Source: Mucilaginibacter sp.
GTDB lineage: Bacteria > Bacteroidota > Bacteroidia > Sphingobacteriales > Sphingobacteriaceae
Reading direction: 5' to 3'
Assembly: GCF_028288225.1 (NCBI RefSeq)
Contig: NZ_JAQBOC010000014.1
Coordinates: 62,001-126,000, forward strand
DNA: 64,000 bases
Below are positions 39,901 to 50,500 of the stretch, piece after piece; the first letter of the stretch is position 1, and each line of letters opens with the position of its first letter. The notes under the pieces were generated by a model. It worked only from the letters and a program-made list of their open reading frames with translations. It was not told where the DNA came from and made no database searches. The position numbers and the translations under genes were made by a program.

Positions 39901-40045
39901 AAATCTAAAGTCTTAAGTTCAAAGTCTTGAGTCAAAAGTAGCAAGTCTTAAGTCGAAAATATCTTAATTTGATGTCAATAGGTTTTAAATCGCGTTATAA
40001 GTATAAGTTTACGACTCAAGACTTACGACTCCCGACTTAAGACTT
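39901..40045. repeat. Degenerate AAGTC/GACTT simple repeats
   Basis: Short units such as AAGTCTTAAGTC, AAGTCTTGAGTC and, inverted, GACTCAAGACTT recur across the gap; a related tract (CTCCGACTTC type) is at 39342-39400. They occur only between genes. The left and right halves of this gap are roughly inverted and could pair. Confidence 0.6.
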
Positions 40046-40048
40046 AAC

Positions 40049-40612
40049 TTAATTATTTACTAACTTATAAGGCATATTATTAAATGCCCCGGCGGAAATT
40101 TGCGATCTGTAAACCGAGACTATATTACCGTTGCTATCGTAATTATTTTTCATTGTAGAACAGGAAAATGTTCCTGTTATTATTTTTTTTACTGAATCTA
40201 TAGCGGTGATAATAATTGTACCTGATCCCGGACCAACTGTACCCTGCGGTGCGAGAACATCGGCACCTGCTGAATTTTTTTGCTCGGTATAATAAGACAT
40301 CTGCACATCAGACGTTGTGCTTACGTTATAGGTTGCTAAAGGAAAGCCAGTGGTAGCAGGAGCATTATTTTGTGTAACAGACATATTAATCTCTTTATTA
40401 AGGCCTATTCCTGAACAGGTAAAAATCTTGCTTTTTGTTGCGGAATTATAAGTTATTGATGCATTAACTGTGTCGGCGTTCCATGTGGTGTCATTAATCA
40501 CAGCAAAAAATAAATTAGCAGAAGTGGCGGTGGCGGTTACGGTGTCCTTTTTACAATTTTGTAATAATAAAGCGGCTAATAAAAAAGTAACAAAAAGATA
40601 AATTTTCTTCAT
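40049..40612 (-). CDS. Small lipoprotein
   Basis: 187 residues from ATG 40612 (the frame opens earlier at a poorer start). Signal MKKIYLFVTFLLAALLLQNC with lipidated Cys. The mature part is Thr/Ala-rich with strands such as TWNADTVNASITYNSATKSKIFTCSGIG and IIITAIDSVKKIITGTFSC, like the DUF6252-type lipoproteins of Bacteroidota that bind no known ligand. Function unknown. Confidence 0.75.
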   Translation of the reverse strand: MKKIYLFVTFLLAALLLQNCKKDTVTATATSANLFFAVINDTTWNADTVNASITYNSATKSKIFTCSGIGLNKEINMSVTQNNAPATTGFPLATYNVSTTSDVQMSYYTEQKNSAGADVLAPQGTVGPGSGTIIITAIDSVKKIITGTFSCSTMKNNYDSNGNIVSVYRSQISAGAFNNMPYKLVNN

Positions 40613-40782
40613 ATATGATTGTTTAAGCAAAAGAACGACTTTTAGTTAATAAACATATAACAGGCGTTGTTTTTTTCACATTATTTAACAAAGCCGGATG
40701 ATTAATGTAGTTTTTTTAAACATAGGATTTTTGGCCTGCACGGGAAACCGGCCGGGAAATCAGAAATCTTAAATCAATGCTT

Positions 40783-40980
40783 TTATTTAAAGTAAGACAT
40801 CGGTATAACTTTCCACATACCATGAGAAAGATGACCTATAAGCAGTTCATAAATAAGATATAGCGGCCAAAATATGTAAGTGATTAAAAGTATAATAAGA
40901 TTGTGATTGTAATACCAGCTTACCATTAATGCGTATATTCCCAATACGAGGTAAATAATGCTTGAATCTCTGTTTCTCAT
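40783..40980 (-). CDS. 65-residue membrane protein
   Basis: Two hydrophobic segments, YLVLGIYALMVSWYY and LIILLITYIFWPLYLIYELLIG, in a short protein with a charged start and a C-terminal WKVIPMSYFK. The arrangement is that of small inner-membrane proteins. Stands alone between two gaps. Not recognised. Confidence 0.6.
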   Translation of the reverse strand: MRNRDSSIIYLVLGIYALMVSWYYNHNLIILLITYIFWPLYLIYELLIGHLSHGMWKVIPMSYFK

Positions 40981-41215
40981 GATTAAAAAGCTAATAATTT
41001 ATAGGTTGTATTTTATGGAGTTAAAATAACATTTAAAATTAATGTTTCAAATATATATAAATTGCTTTGTTAAAATTTTAAAGTATATGCTTCGAAATCA
41101 CCAAAATCAGCTTTAGCAATAATCAATTTCCTGCATACAACTTTTCAATTTTCTTTTAAGTAGAAGATTTGGAAAGAATGTCATGGTCGTCAGCCCATTA
41201 TTTGAGAACAACAAT

Positions 41216-41755
41216 TTAAATTTTATCCACTAATCCTTTTAAGCGCAATTGCTTCACAAGTTTATTAAAACGCCGCTCGTGCCTTGTACCTGAATCAAGC
41301 GCATCATAAACTAAACCCACGGTGAGTGCGTAAACAGCATGATGAAAACCATCAATGGCTATTGTTTTAGCATCCTCTTCAGTTACAGGAGGGGCAGCAT
41401 CAAATTTAGGTAACATGACCATAGCGGTACTCCATACTGCACCATAATGAACTATAGTAGCTGGTATACCCTTTAATCCTGTTAAACCAATCAATCCCCG
41501 GGCAATACCCCATACTGTACCATAGGCCCAATGAATTTCCTGTGATACTTTTTCTTTTTGTTCTGGTGAAATAGGCTGTATACCAGTTGTTTTCGAAGCC
41601 ACCTTAACAGGAGCTTCACTTGGCTCCCTTTTCGTAAATTTCATTTCTATAATTTGCGATAAAGTAATCGCGGCTGTACCTGCAAGGCCTGCAATAAGCC
41701 CCTTACCGATTGCACTGCCTAATTCACCTAAGGTATTATTTTCCCGTATTTTCAT
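41216..41755 (-). CDS. Small membrane-associated protein, unknown
   Basis: 179 residues. A Gly-rich hydrophobic helix near the N-terminus (GKGLIAGLAGTAAITLSQII) and further hydrophobic stretches (HWAYGTVWGIARGLIGLTGL, ATIVHYGAVWSTAMVML, FHHAVYALTVGLVYDAL) suggest four short membrane helices, with a basic C-terminus. It loosely recalls YagU/DUF1440 proteins; I am not sure. Divergent from the DUF4126-like gene, 215 bases away. Confidence 0.65.
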   Translation of the reverse strand: MKIRENNTLGELGSAIGKGLIAGLAGTAAITLSQIIEMKFTKREPSEAPVKVASKTTGIQPISPEQKEKVSQEIHWAYGTVWGIARGLIGLTGLKGIPATIVHYGAVWSTAMVMLPKFDAAPPVTEEDAKTIAIDGFHHAVYALTVGLVYDALDSGTRHERRFNKLVKQLRLKGLVDKI

Positions 41756-41970
41756 AATTTGTTACTTTTTGATTTATTGATAACACAGGTTTTTTCATAT
41801 TGATTTATTATTTTTATTAAAGATTATTTCTTCAAAACCACTCTTAAAAAGTAGGAATGATTATTGTTTTTGTCAGATTCTTATAAAATAATTAAGTGTT
41901 TTTGTTTTGAAGACACCTGATTTTGGCTCACCTCTATAGGGAGAAGAAAAAATTAGTTAAGATTAAGATT

Positions 41971-42456
41971 ATGAAATTAAAAATATCAAATCCATTTTGG
42001 CAGGTTTTAAGTTTAGGTGCGCTTGCCGGTATGCGTTCTGCATCGGCACCTGCTATCGCCAGCCACATTTTAAGCAGCCATCGTTCGCACATGCTTTCAA
42101 AATCATCATTAAGTTTTATGCAATCTAAAAATGTTTCTAACGTTTTAAAAGTAATTGCAGCAGGTGAAGTTATTGCCGATAAATTGCCGTTTGCTCCTGA
42201 CAGAATTAAACCGTTTTCTTTGTTTGCCAGATGTTTAGCAGGCTCATTGGCCGGAGCAAGTATTTATAAAGCATATAACGGCAGCTTAATTACCGGCGCA
42301 TTGTTGGGAAGTGCAGGTGCAATAACTTCTGCTTTTGGAAGTTTTTATTTACGTAAATCAATTGTGAAGCACGCTAATCTTATTGATCCGGTTATTGGTG
42401 CAATAGAGGATACATTAGTGTTTGGGGCAGGGGCAAGCTTAATTTATACAGCTTAG
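41971..42456 (+). CDS. DUF4126-like membrane protein
   Basis: 161 residues from ATG 41971; the frame continues upstream without a better start. Starts with LSLGALAGMRSASAPAIASHIL, followed by ADKLPFAPDRIKP and two Gly/Ala-rich spans (CLAGSLAGASIYKA, GALLGSAGAITSAFGSFYLR), a pattern seen in DUF4126 proteins. Function unknown. A TetR regulator gene follows on the same strand 126 bases downstream and may control it. Confidence 0.6.
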   Translation: MKLKISNPFWQVLSLGALAGMRSASAPAIASHILSSHRSHMLSKSSLSFMQSKNVSNVLKVIAAGEVIADKLPFAPDRIKPFSLFARCLAGSLAGASIYKAYNGSLITGALLGSAGAITSAFGSFYLRKSIVKHANLIDPVIGAIEDTLVFGAGASLIYTA

Positions 42457-42582
42457 ATTTGTAACAAAATAGTCGACAATTGATAGGTAAAAAATTTTAT
42501 GTTGTAATTTTTGATAAATTTGTTTAAAAAGTCAAAGAAAAAAATTACTGTTGAATAAGCTAATGTTATATTTAATTTATCA

Positions 42583-43203
42583 ATGAATAATGCAATAAAT
42601 TATCATCAGGATATAAAAAAAGAGAAAATACTGGAAGCCGCTCATCATAGGTTTTTGCATTATGGTTACTCCAAAACAACGATGAATGAAATATCAGGGG
42701 ATATTTGCATGTCGAAAGCGCTCCTTTATTATTATTTTCCTGATAAAAGTCAATTATATGTTGCAGTAATGCATAAAGTAGCTGATGATTATTTAAATAG
42801 CCTGGAAAGTAAAATCAACACATTTTCCAGTTTAAAAGAGGCATTCGCATTTCAAATAAATACGCAGCATGAATTTATGTTTAAAAATTATAATTTCTTT
42901 GATTTTTTTAGACTGAATGAGCAAAATTTACCTGATGCGATTTGGGAAATAGTAGATCAGGTTCATGATTCTGAAAGAGATTTGTTAGTTAATGCGATAA
43001 AAAATGAAGCAGCTAAAGGCACAATCAGACCTGTTTCAAACCCAGGTGAAATTGTTAGTCTCATATTAGATGCATTACATGGAGTAAGGGTAAGCGCTGT
43101 TTCTCATAAAAAAACGGTTTTTCATAATAAAGAACATTTAGAAGAAATCAGGGCAAAACGTTTATTGCTTACTGATATATTCATAAAAGGGTTAATGTAT
43201 TGA
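42583..43203 (+). CDS. TetR-family transcriptional regulator
   Basis: 206 residues. N-terminal TetR helix-turn-helix: KILEAAHHRFLHYGYSKTTMNEISGDICMSKALLYYYFPDKSQLYVAVM. The C-terminal helical ligand domain is of the common type (ALHGVRVSAVS). Likely represses neighbouring membrane-protein genes; ligand unknown. Confidence 0.9.
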   Translation: MNNAINYHQDIKKEKILEAAHHRFLHYGYSKTTMNEISGDICMSKALLYYYFPDKSQLYVAVMHKVADDYLNSLESKINTFSSLKEAFAFQINTQHEFMFKNYNFFDFFRLNEQNLPDAIWEIVDQVHDSERDLLVNAIKNEAAKGTIRPVSNPGEIVSLILDALHGVRVSAVSHKKTVFHNKEHLEEIRAKRLLLTDIFIKGLMY

Positions 43204-43371
43204 TCAATATGCCTGTTAAGGTTCATTACTGTCACGCCGTAGTCAAAAGATACATGTTTAATTAAACGCGGATATTAATGTTATAAATTTGAATTATAAT
43301 ATTTAAACTAATCAATAATTAAATATTATAAAAAGACTTCTAATTTAAAGGTGATTGTTTTAGAGTGATTG

Positions 43372-43407
43372 AAGCGGACCATGAAAAAAATCATGGCCCG
43401 CTTTTTT
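43372..43407 (+). terminator. Rho-independent terminator
   Basis: AAGCGGACCATGA (43372-43384) pairs with TCATGGCCCGCTT with one mismatch around an A-rich loop, followed by a T-tract. It serves the plus strand, so it belongs to the TetR transcript. Confidence 0.75.
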
Positions 43408-43489
43408 AGTTAAGGTTTAGGAGGTTATGGCTTTCATTTGTTTATACTGCTATAATCTTAAAAGTTTAATTTGTGCGTTTCTTTACTTC

Positions 43490-44527
43490 TTAATAAAAGT
43501 CATAGCAGTGCCTTGCACCTTCAAATTTATGATAGGTATCTGATCTTGATGGAATAGTTGTTTCGTAACCTACACTTACTTCTGTAGTACCGGCGGTGTT
43601 TCCATAATTTAAACCGGAAGTCGGTACATCATGACTAACACCTAAACGAAGTTTTTCACCACCATCCGGATTAATATACAAGTCAAATATCAGTGATAGT
43701 ACAACAGCAGCCGGCCCATACTGACCACCTGTGCGATACCACAAACCCGCATTGACATTGGTTCGTTTATATTGAAAACCAACATTTAAAGACTCTGAGG
43801 TCAACTCCTTATAATAAATAATAGATGGTATGATGAATGATTTTTGATTTTCATCATTATTATCATAGGGATTTAAGTCTAATCGATAACTGGCATGACC
43901 AGTAAAGCGCATTGGAAGCTTAGCCGGGGTGTTTGTAAACGATTCATTTGGCTGGTTAATATGTTGTACAGCGCCTCCCAGGTTAAATTCACTTACAACA
44001 AGGTTTAACCCGGCACCTGTATCAAAGAAAAATTTATTGTTATATGCGGGTTGTACAGCACTTGATACAGTACCTGGCATATATCCAAGTTGTGAACTTA
44101 TCTGATCATCAAATACCAGCTTGCTCCAGTCAATATTATCATTCGAAACACCAGCCTGTAATCCAAAAGACAATATAAAGTCTTCTGATCCAACACTATA
44201 AGAATAGGTTCCGGCAATGTTATTTTTAGTAAAATATGCGGTTCCCTCACTGCCTCGTGTAAAAATAAGGCCTATTCCGCCGCCAAATTTTGGTATATTA
44301 TAATCAATAGCAGCCGTCATGTAATTAAAGCTGCCAGGCACAGAAGTGAATTGGTTGCGATAAATAAGATTCATACGTAAATCGCCTGGAAACTGTCCGG
44401 TAAGAGCAGGGTTAAGATATATAGGCGAGTTAAAAAATTGCGAATACATATGATCTTGAGCAAAACTATTTAGACATACCATCAAAAATATGATAGAAAA
44501 CACACCTAGCTTACCCAAATTCCTCAT
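43490..44527 (-). CDS. PorP/SprF-family type IX secretion membrane protein
   Basis: 345 residues from ATG 44527. Signal peptide ending in NSFAQ, then DHMYSQFFNSPIYLNPALTGQFPGDLRMNLIYRNQF, the family hallmark; the rest is an outer-membrane beta-barrel. PorP/SprF proteins pair with individual large T9SS cargo proteins that carry a gliding-motility-type C-terminal domain and help anchor them. Here the gene begins 4 bases after the giant protein gene, so they form an operon and probably a cargo/partner pair. Confidence 0.93.
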   Translation of the reverse strand: MRNLGKLGVFSIIFLMVCLNSFAQDHMYSQFFNSPIYLNPALTGQFPGDLRMNLIYRNQFTSVPGSFNYMTAAIDYNIPKFGGGIGLIFTRGSEGTAYFTKNNIAGTYSYSVGSEDFILSFGLQAGVSNDNIDWSKLVFDDQISSQLGYMPGTVSSAVQPAYNNKFFFDTGAGLNLVVSEFNLGGAVQHINQPNESFTNTPAKLPMRFTGHASYRLDLNPYDNNDENQKSFIIPSIIYYKELTSESLNVGFQYKRTNVNAGLWYRTGGQYGPAAVVLSLIFDLYINPDGGEKLRLGVSHDVPTSGLNYGNTAGTTEVSVGYETTIPSRSDTYHKFEGARHCYDFY

Positions 44528-44531
44528 CAAT

Positions 44532-47500
44532 TTATCTTATTAAATGTATTACGCCCGTTACGCTTGGAACAGATTTTTTAATAACATTTCCCTTCCAATC
44601 AGTACCATTTATAAATCTGGCTGTTATTTGCCATACATATACGCCCTGTGGCATCGGACTACCCTTATAGGTACCATCCCATCCGTCAACAGGTGCTCCT
44701 TTATCATCAAGCTTTCTTGTTTCCCAAATACATTGTGCGTAGTTATTAAATATTTGCATATGCCATTCTTTCATACCTGATCCCTTAGCCGTAAATGTGC
44801 GTAATTCTATAGAGGCGCCATCAGGTTGAAACGCATTCGGTAAAAATACTTGTCCTGGTGTACCCGTTATACGTACATAATGACTAATTGTGCTGTCGCA
44901 CCCTAATTGACTTATGGTGGTTAATGTAACCTTGTATAAACCCGTATCAGGGTAAGTGTGATATGGGTTTTGTGTTGTCGAAACCTGGCCATCACCAAAA
45001 TTCCAGTTCCAGTATTTAGGAATACCTGTTGTCTTATCTATAAAAGCAAAACCGTAGTTAGGTATGGTGGTCACACTGTCGGGTTTTTCAGTAAATTCTG
45101 CTCCCGGTGGCGGAGTAATAATTATGTAATTTATTTTCGAAACCGAATTTGTACAGCCCGTAGATGAATTAGTTGCAGTTAAAGTTACCGTGAAAGGTGA
45201 ATTTTTAGAGCTATAGCTATGCGGTGGCGGAGTGAATCCGTTAGCATGTGGCGATCCGTCTCCAAAATCCCAATCGTAAAACATGGAAGCAGCCTGGGTA
45301 TTTGCATCATTAGGAGTTGTATTAGTAAAGGTAACCAAAACATTTCTGCAGCCCGAAGTTAGATCAGCTGTAAATGCCGGTACAGGCGGAGGATATACAT
45401 CTACACGTATAGGCGGATTTGATTCAGCCATCGAACAACTGTTCATAGCCGTTACTGTAACATAATATGTTCCTGGTTTATTAAAAGTATAAGGCAACAT
45501 AGACACACCGCCTTGTCGTCTGTCAACAACAACATGATTTACGTCATAAATTGTATAATAATAGGTGTCGGCCCCAATCGAATTATTCACAAAGTTTACA
45601 GTAAACGGCGCACATCCTTTATTTGCATTGTTTTCAATAAACATTTGTGCAACAATAGTTGATACCGATATTGTTATCGGTATAATTTTGCTTTGACCAG
45701 TGTTACCACAAAAGCCTGTGGCAACCATATATAATGAATATGTTTTTGTAGCGCTTACATTAATCGGGTTAAACCTTACCTGGTTTTTATTAGTTGTTAC
45801 AATTTGTTGTACAAGTACCGAACCATCATATAAATAATAAGTGTAACTTTTATTAGTACCTGGCGAGTAATTATCTACAGCTAAAGTAAATGGCGAGCAT
45901 CCTATCAATTGTTGAGGCAGAATGTAAGCAATTGGTGCATCAGGTCTTATTGTTACATTAACGGTATAGGGTGCTCTTTGAGCGCAATTGTTAACAATAT
46001 TTAAAGAAACAGTGTAGGTCGTATCCCGTCCATCTGTGCGCGGAACAAAATCATGTGATGGGTTGACAGCAGTTGATGTCGGAGTACCGTCTCCAAAATT
46101 CCACACAAAACTAACACCTGTTAATGAGCTTGAGGTATTTGTGAAATTAACAGTATAAGGGCCGCATCCGTCGGTTTTATCAGCAACAAAGCTTGCTATT
46201 ACATCTTTGAGGTCATGAATTTGAACAGGATCACTGCTGTCCGGACATGGAGACTGGCCCTTTATAGTCCATAAAAATGTATAAGTATTTCCAGGTACCA
46301 AACCGGTAACTTGAGTTTGATAATTATTTGGCGATACAATAGTGATAACAGGACCGGATGTTTGTGTCCATACACCCGTAAATGGAGCAGGATTATTTCC
46401 TTGCAGAGTGAAAGAGGTTGCACCGCATAACTGTTGGTTACCACCGGCATTGGCAAGAGGTACCGCTTGGTTTACCGTAACTGTGGTAACACTTGAATAA
46501 GCAAAATTACAAACCCCATTTTGTACTACCGCCCTATATTGGGTAGTTTGTATAAGGTTAAGATATTGCTGCGTTGTTGATGTATTAACTATGGACTGCC
46601 AGCTAGTTCCATTATCCGTTGATGTTTCCCATCTTAAAATATTGCCAACCTGGCCCGTTAGGGTAATTGTTGCACCATTACTACCTGCACAAACCGTTGC
46701 GTCGCCGGTTGTAACGCCTCCTACTGTAGGTTTATCATCTGTAATGGTTACTGTACTTGAATTTGGAGTACACGGCGCGCCTGGCGTTACAGTCCAGGTA
46801 AACTGGTATGTATTTCCGGGTATAATCCCCGTTACGGTAGCGTTAGATTTTGTTGGATCAGAAAAAACAATACCTGTTTGACCCGAGGTTACAGTCCAAA
46901 GCCCTGCACCTGGTGAAGGATTATTTCCTTGTAAAACGTAGAATGAGGCATTACATATTTCCTGGTTTGTTCCGGCATTTGCCTGTACCGCAGGTGCGTT
47001 AATAACAATAGTTGAAACTGTGGAATTAGCAAATGAACAAACACCGTTTTGTACCACTGCCCTGTACTGGGTGGTTTGAAGAAGATTAATATATTGCTGG
47101 GTTGTTGTTGTATTAACAATTTGCTGCCAGGTAGTGCCATTATCCGTAGACGACTCCCATCTTAAAATACGTCCAACCTGCCCGCTGAGTATAATGGCCC
47201 CGCTATTTGGGCTTCCTGCACAATACACATTTGCTCCTGAGGTAGTCCCTCCAACAGTTGGTGCATCGTCTGTAATTGTCACCAAACTGGAGTTTGGCGC
47301 ACATGACGGCCCTGAGGTTATTGACCATGTAAACTGATAGGTTTGGCCCGGTACCAGCCCGCTTACAACAGCATTAGGTTGTGTCGCATCCGAAAAAACA
47401 ACACCGGTTTGTCCTGAAATAACGGTCCATAGGCCGGTACCTGGAGCGGGGTTATTACCTTGCAGCACATAGGAAGTGACATTACATACTTCCTGATCTG

Positions 47501-50500
47501 CTCCAGCGTTTGCCATTACAGCAGGTGGGGTTATGATAATAACAGAAACAGTTGAATAAGCAAAATTACACAGCCCATTTTGTACTACCGCCCTGTATTG
47601 CGTTGTTTGGCCAAGATTAAGGTATGGCTGTGTTGTCGTTGTATTACCAATAGCTTGCCAGGTACTTCCGTTATCTACAGATGATTCCCATCTTAAAACA
47701 CGGCCGAGTTGCCCGGAGAGGGAAATTGTTCCGCTGATATTACTCCCTGCACAGTATGTAGTACCTCCTCCGGTAGTTCCGCCTACGCTTGGTGCATCAT
47801 CTGTAATAGTTACCGAACTTGAGTTTGGTGTACATTGAGGTCCCGCAGTTACAGTCCAGGTAAACTGATAGGTCTGACCAGGGGTCAGCCCGCTTACAGT
47901 GGCGTTAGGTTGGGTAGGATCAGAAAACGTAACACCTGTTTGGCCGGAAACTAACGTCCAGAGCCCGGTGCTTGGAGCGGGGTTATTCCCCTGTAAAACA
48001 GATGATGTTGCATTACATAGTTCCTGATTGGCCCCTGCGTTTGCTGGTACAGCAGGAGGATCTACAACAATAGCTGAAATGGTTGAATTAGCAAACGTAC
48101 AAACGCCATTTTGTACCACCGCTCTGTATTGGGTAGTTTGAGTAAGATTAAGATATTGCTGCGATGTGCTGGTATTGGCGATAGATTGCCATGTAGCTCC
48201 ATTGTCTGTGGATGATTCCCATCTCAAAATTGCACCAAGTTGCCCCGACAGCGTTATAGTCCCACTGATGTTGCTACCCGCACAAAAAGTATTAGCCCCT
48301 GCAGTAGTACCCCCAACAGAAGGCGCGTCATCTGTAATGGTTACAGAACTTGAGTTCGGCGTACATGGTGCCGACGGGGTTATTGTCCAGGTAAACTGGT
48401 AAGTTTGACCAGGTATCAATCCGCTTACAGTAGGAGTAGGTTGTGTAGGATCTGAAAAAGTAACTCCCGTTTGTCCTGAAGTTACGGTCCATAGCCCGGT
48501 ACTTGGAAAAGGATTATTGCCCTGTAAAACGTAAGTCGTGGCATTACATACTACCTGGTTTGTACCGGCATTTGCCGTTACAGCAGGCGGATTTACAATG
48601 ATAGTGGTAACACTCGAATAACCAAACGCACAAACCCCGTTTTGTACAGATGCCTTGAATTGGGTTGTTTGGTTAAGATTAGCATATGACAACGTAGGGG
48701 TCGTGTTGGCAATGGATAGCCAGGTAACTCCATTGTCAGTTGATGATTCCCATCTTAAAACATTCCCCAGCTGCCCGGTAAGTGTAATACTGCCATTGTT
48801 ATTGCCGCTGCAGACCGTAGCAGTTCCGGCACTTATACCACCAACGGTTGGTGCATCATCAGTAATGGTTACAGTACTTGAATTTGGCGTACATGGGGCC
48901 GTAGGGGTTATTGTCCAGGTAAACTTATAGATTTGACCAGGTATCAGCCCGCTTACTGTAGCATTGGCTTGTGTAGGATCTGAGAAAATAACACCGGTTT
49001 GACTTGAAGTTACAGTCCACAGCCCAGTACCAGGAGAAGGACTATTCCCATTGAGGGTATATGAAGTGATATTACATAACTCCTGGCTTGTTCCGGCATT
49101 TGCAGGTACAGCTTGCGGGTTTATAACAATGGTGGTAGCAGTTGAATTAGCAAATGTACATACCCCGTTTTGTACCACCGCCCTGTATTGGGTAGTTTGG
49201 GTAAGGTTAAGATATGGCTGCGATGTTGCCGTATTTGCAATAGCTTGCCAGGTACTTCCGTTGTCAGTAGATGATTCCCATCCTATAACCGCTCCAAGTT
49301 GCCCGGAGAGCGTAATCGTCCCGTTATTACCGCTTCCTGCACAAAAAGTATTAGCTCCTGCAGAAGTACCTCCAACAGAAGGTGCGTCGTCTGTAATAGT
49401 TACCGAACTTGAGTTTGGTGAACATGGAGCTCCCGGAGTTACTGTCCAGGTAAACTGATAAGTCTGACCCGGTACCAGGCCGCTTACAGTAGCGTTAGGT
49501 TGGGTTGGATTTGAAAAAGTTACGCCTGTTTGACTTGAGGTTACTGTCCATATCCCTGTACCAGGGGAAGCACTATTTCCATTGAGCAAGTACGTGGTAA
49601 CATTACATAGTTCCTGGTTAGCCCCTGCATTTGCTACTACTGCGGGCGGGTTTATGGTAATAGTAGTAACGGTTGAATTAGCAAACGTACAAACCCCGTT
49701 TTGTACCACCGCCCTGTATTGGGTGGTTTGAGTAAGGTTAAGATATTGCTGCGATGTGCTTGTATTGGCGATAGACTGCCATGTAGCTCCATTATTTGTT
49801 GATGATTCCCATCTTAAAACCGTTCCGAGTTGCCCGGTGAGTGTAACAGTTCCGCTAATATTGCTTCCTGTACAAAAGGCAGTGGCCCCTGCAGTAGTAC
49901 CGCCAACAGAAGGTGCATCATCTGTAATAGTTACGGTACTGGAGTTTGGTGTACATGGCGCCGCCGGGGTTATCGTCCAGGTAAACTGGTAGATTTGACC
50001 CGGTATCAATCCGCTTACAGTAGGGGTAGGTTGTGTAGGATCCGAAAAAATAACACCTGTTTGTCCTGAAGTTACCGTCCAAAGTCCCGTAGCAGGAGAA
50101 GGATTATTGCCCTGTAAAACGTAAGTGGTCGCATTACATATTATCTGATCTGTTCCGGCATTAGCTGTTACAGCAGGCGGATTTACAATAACAGTGGTAA
50201 CACTCGAATATGCAAGTGTACATACCCCATTTTGTACTACTGCCCTGTATTGAGTGCTTTGAGCAAGGTTAGCATATGGCAACGTAGGGGTTGTGTTGGC
50301 AATAGATAGCCAGGTAACTCCGTTATCAGTTGATGATTCCCATCTTAACACTGCGCCTAGTTGACCTGTGAGTGTAATACTGCCATTGTTATTGCCGCTA
50401 CATACTGTAGCAGTTCCGGCAGTTGTACCACCAATTGTTGGTGCATCATCAGTAATAGTTACAGTACTTGAGTTTGGCGTACATGGAGCGGTAGGGGTTA

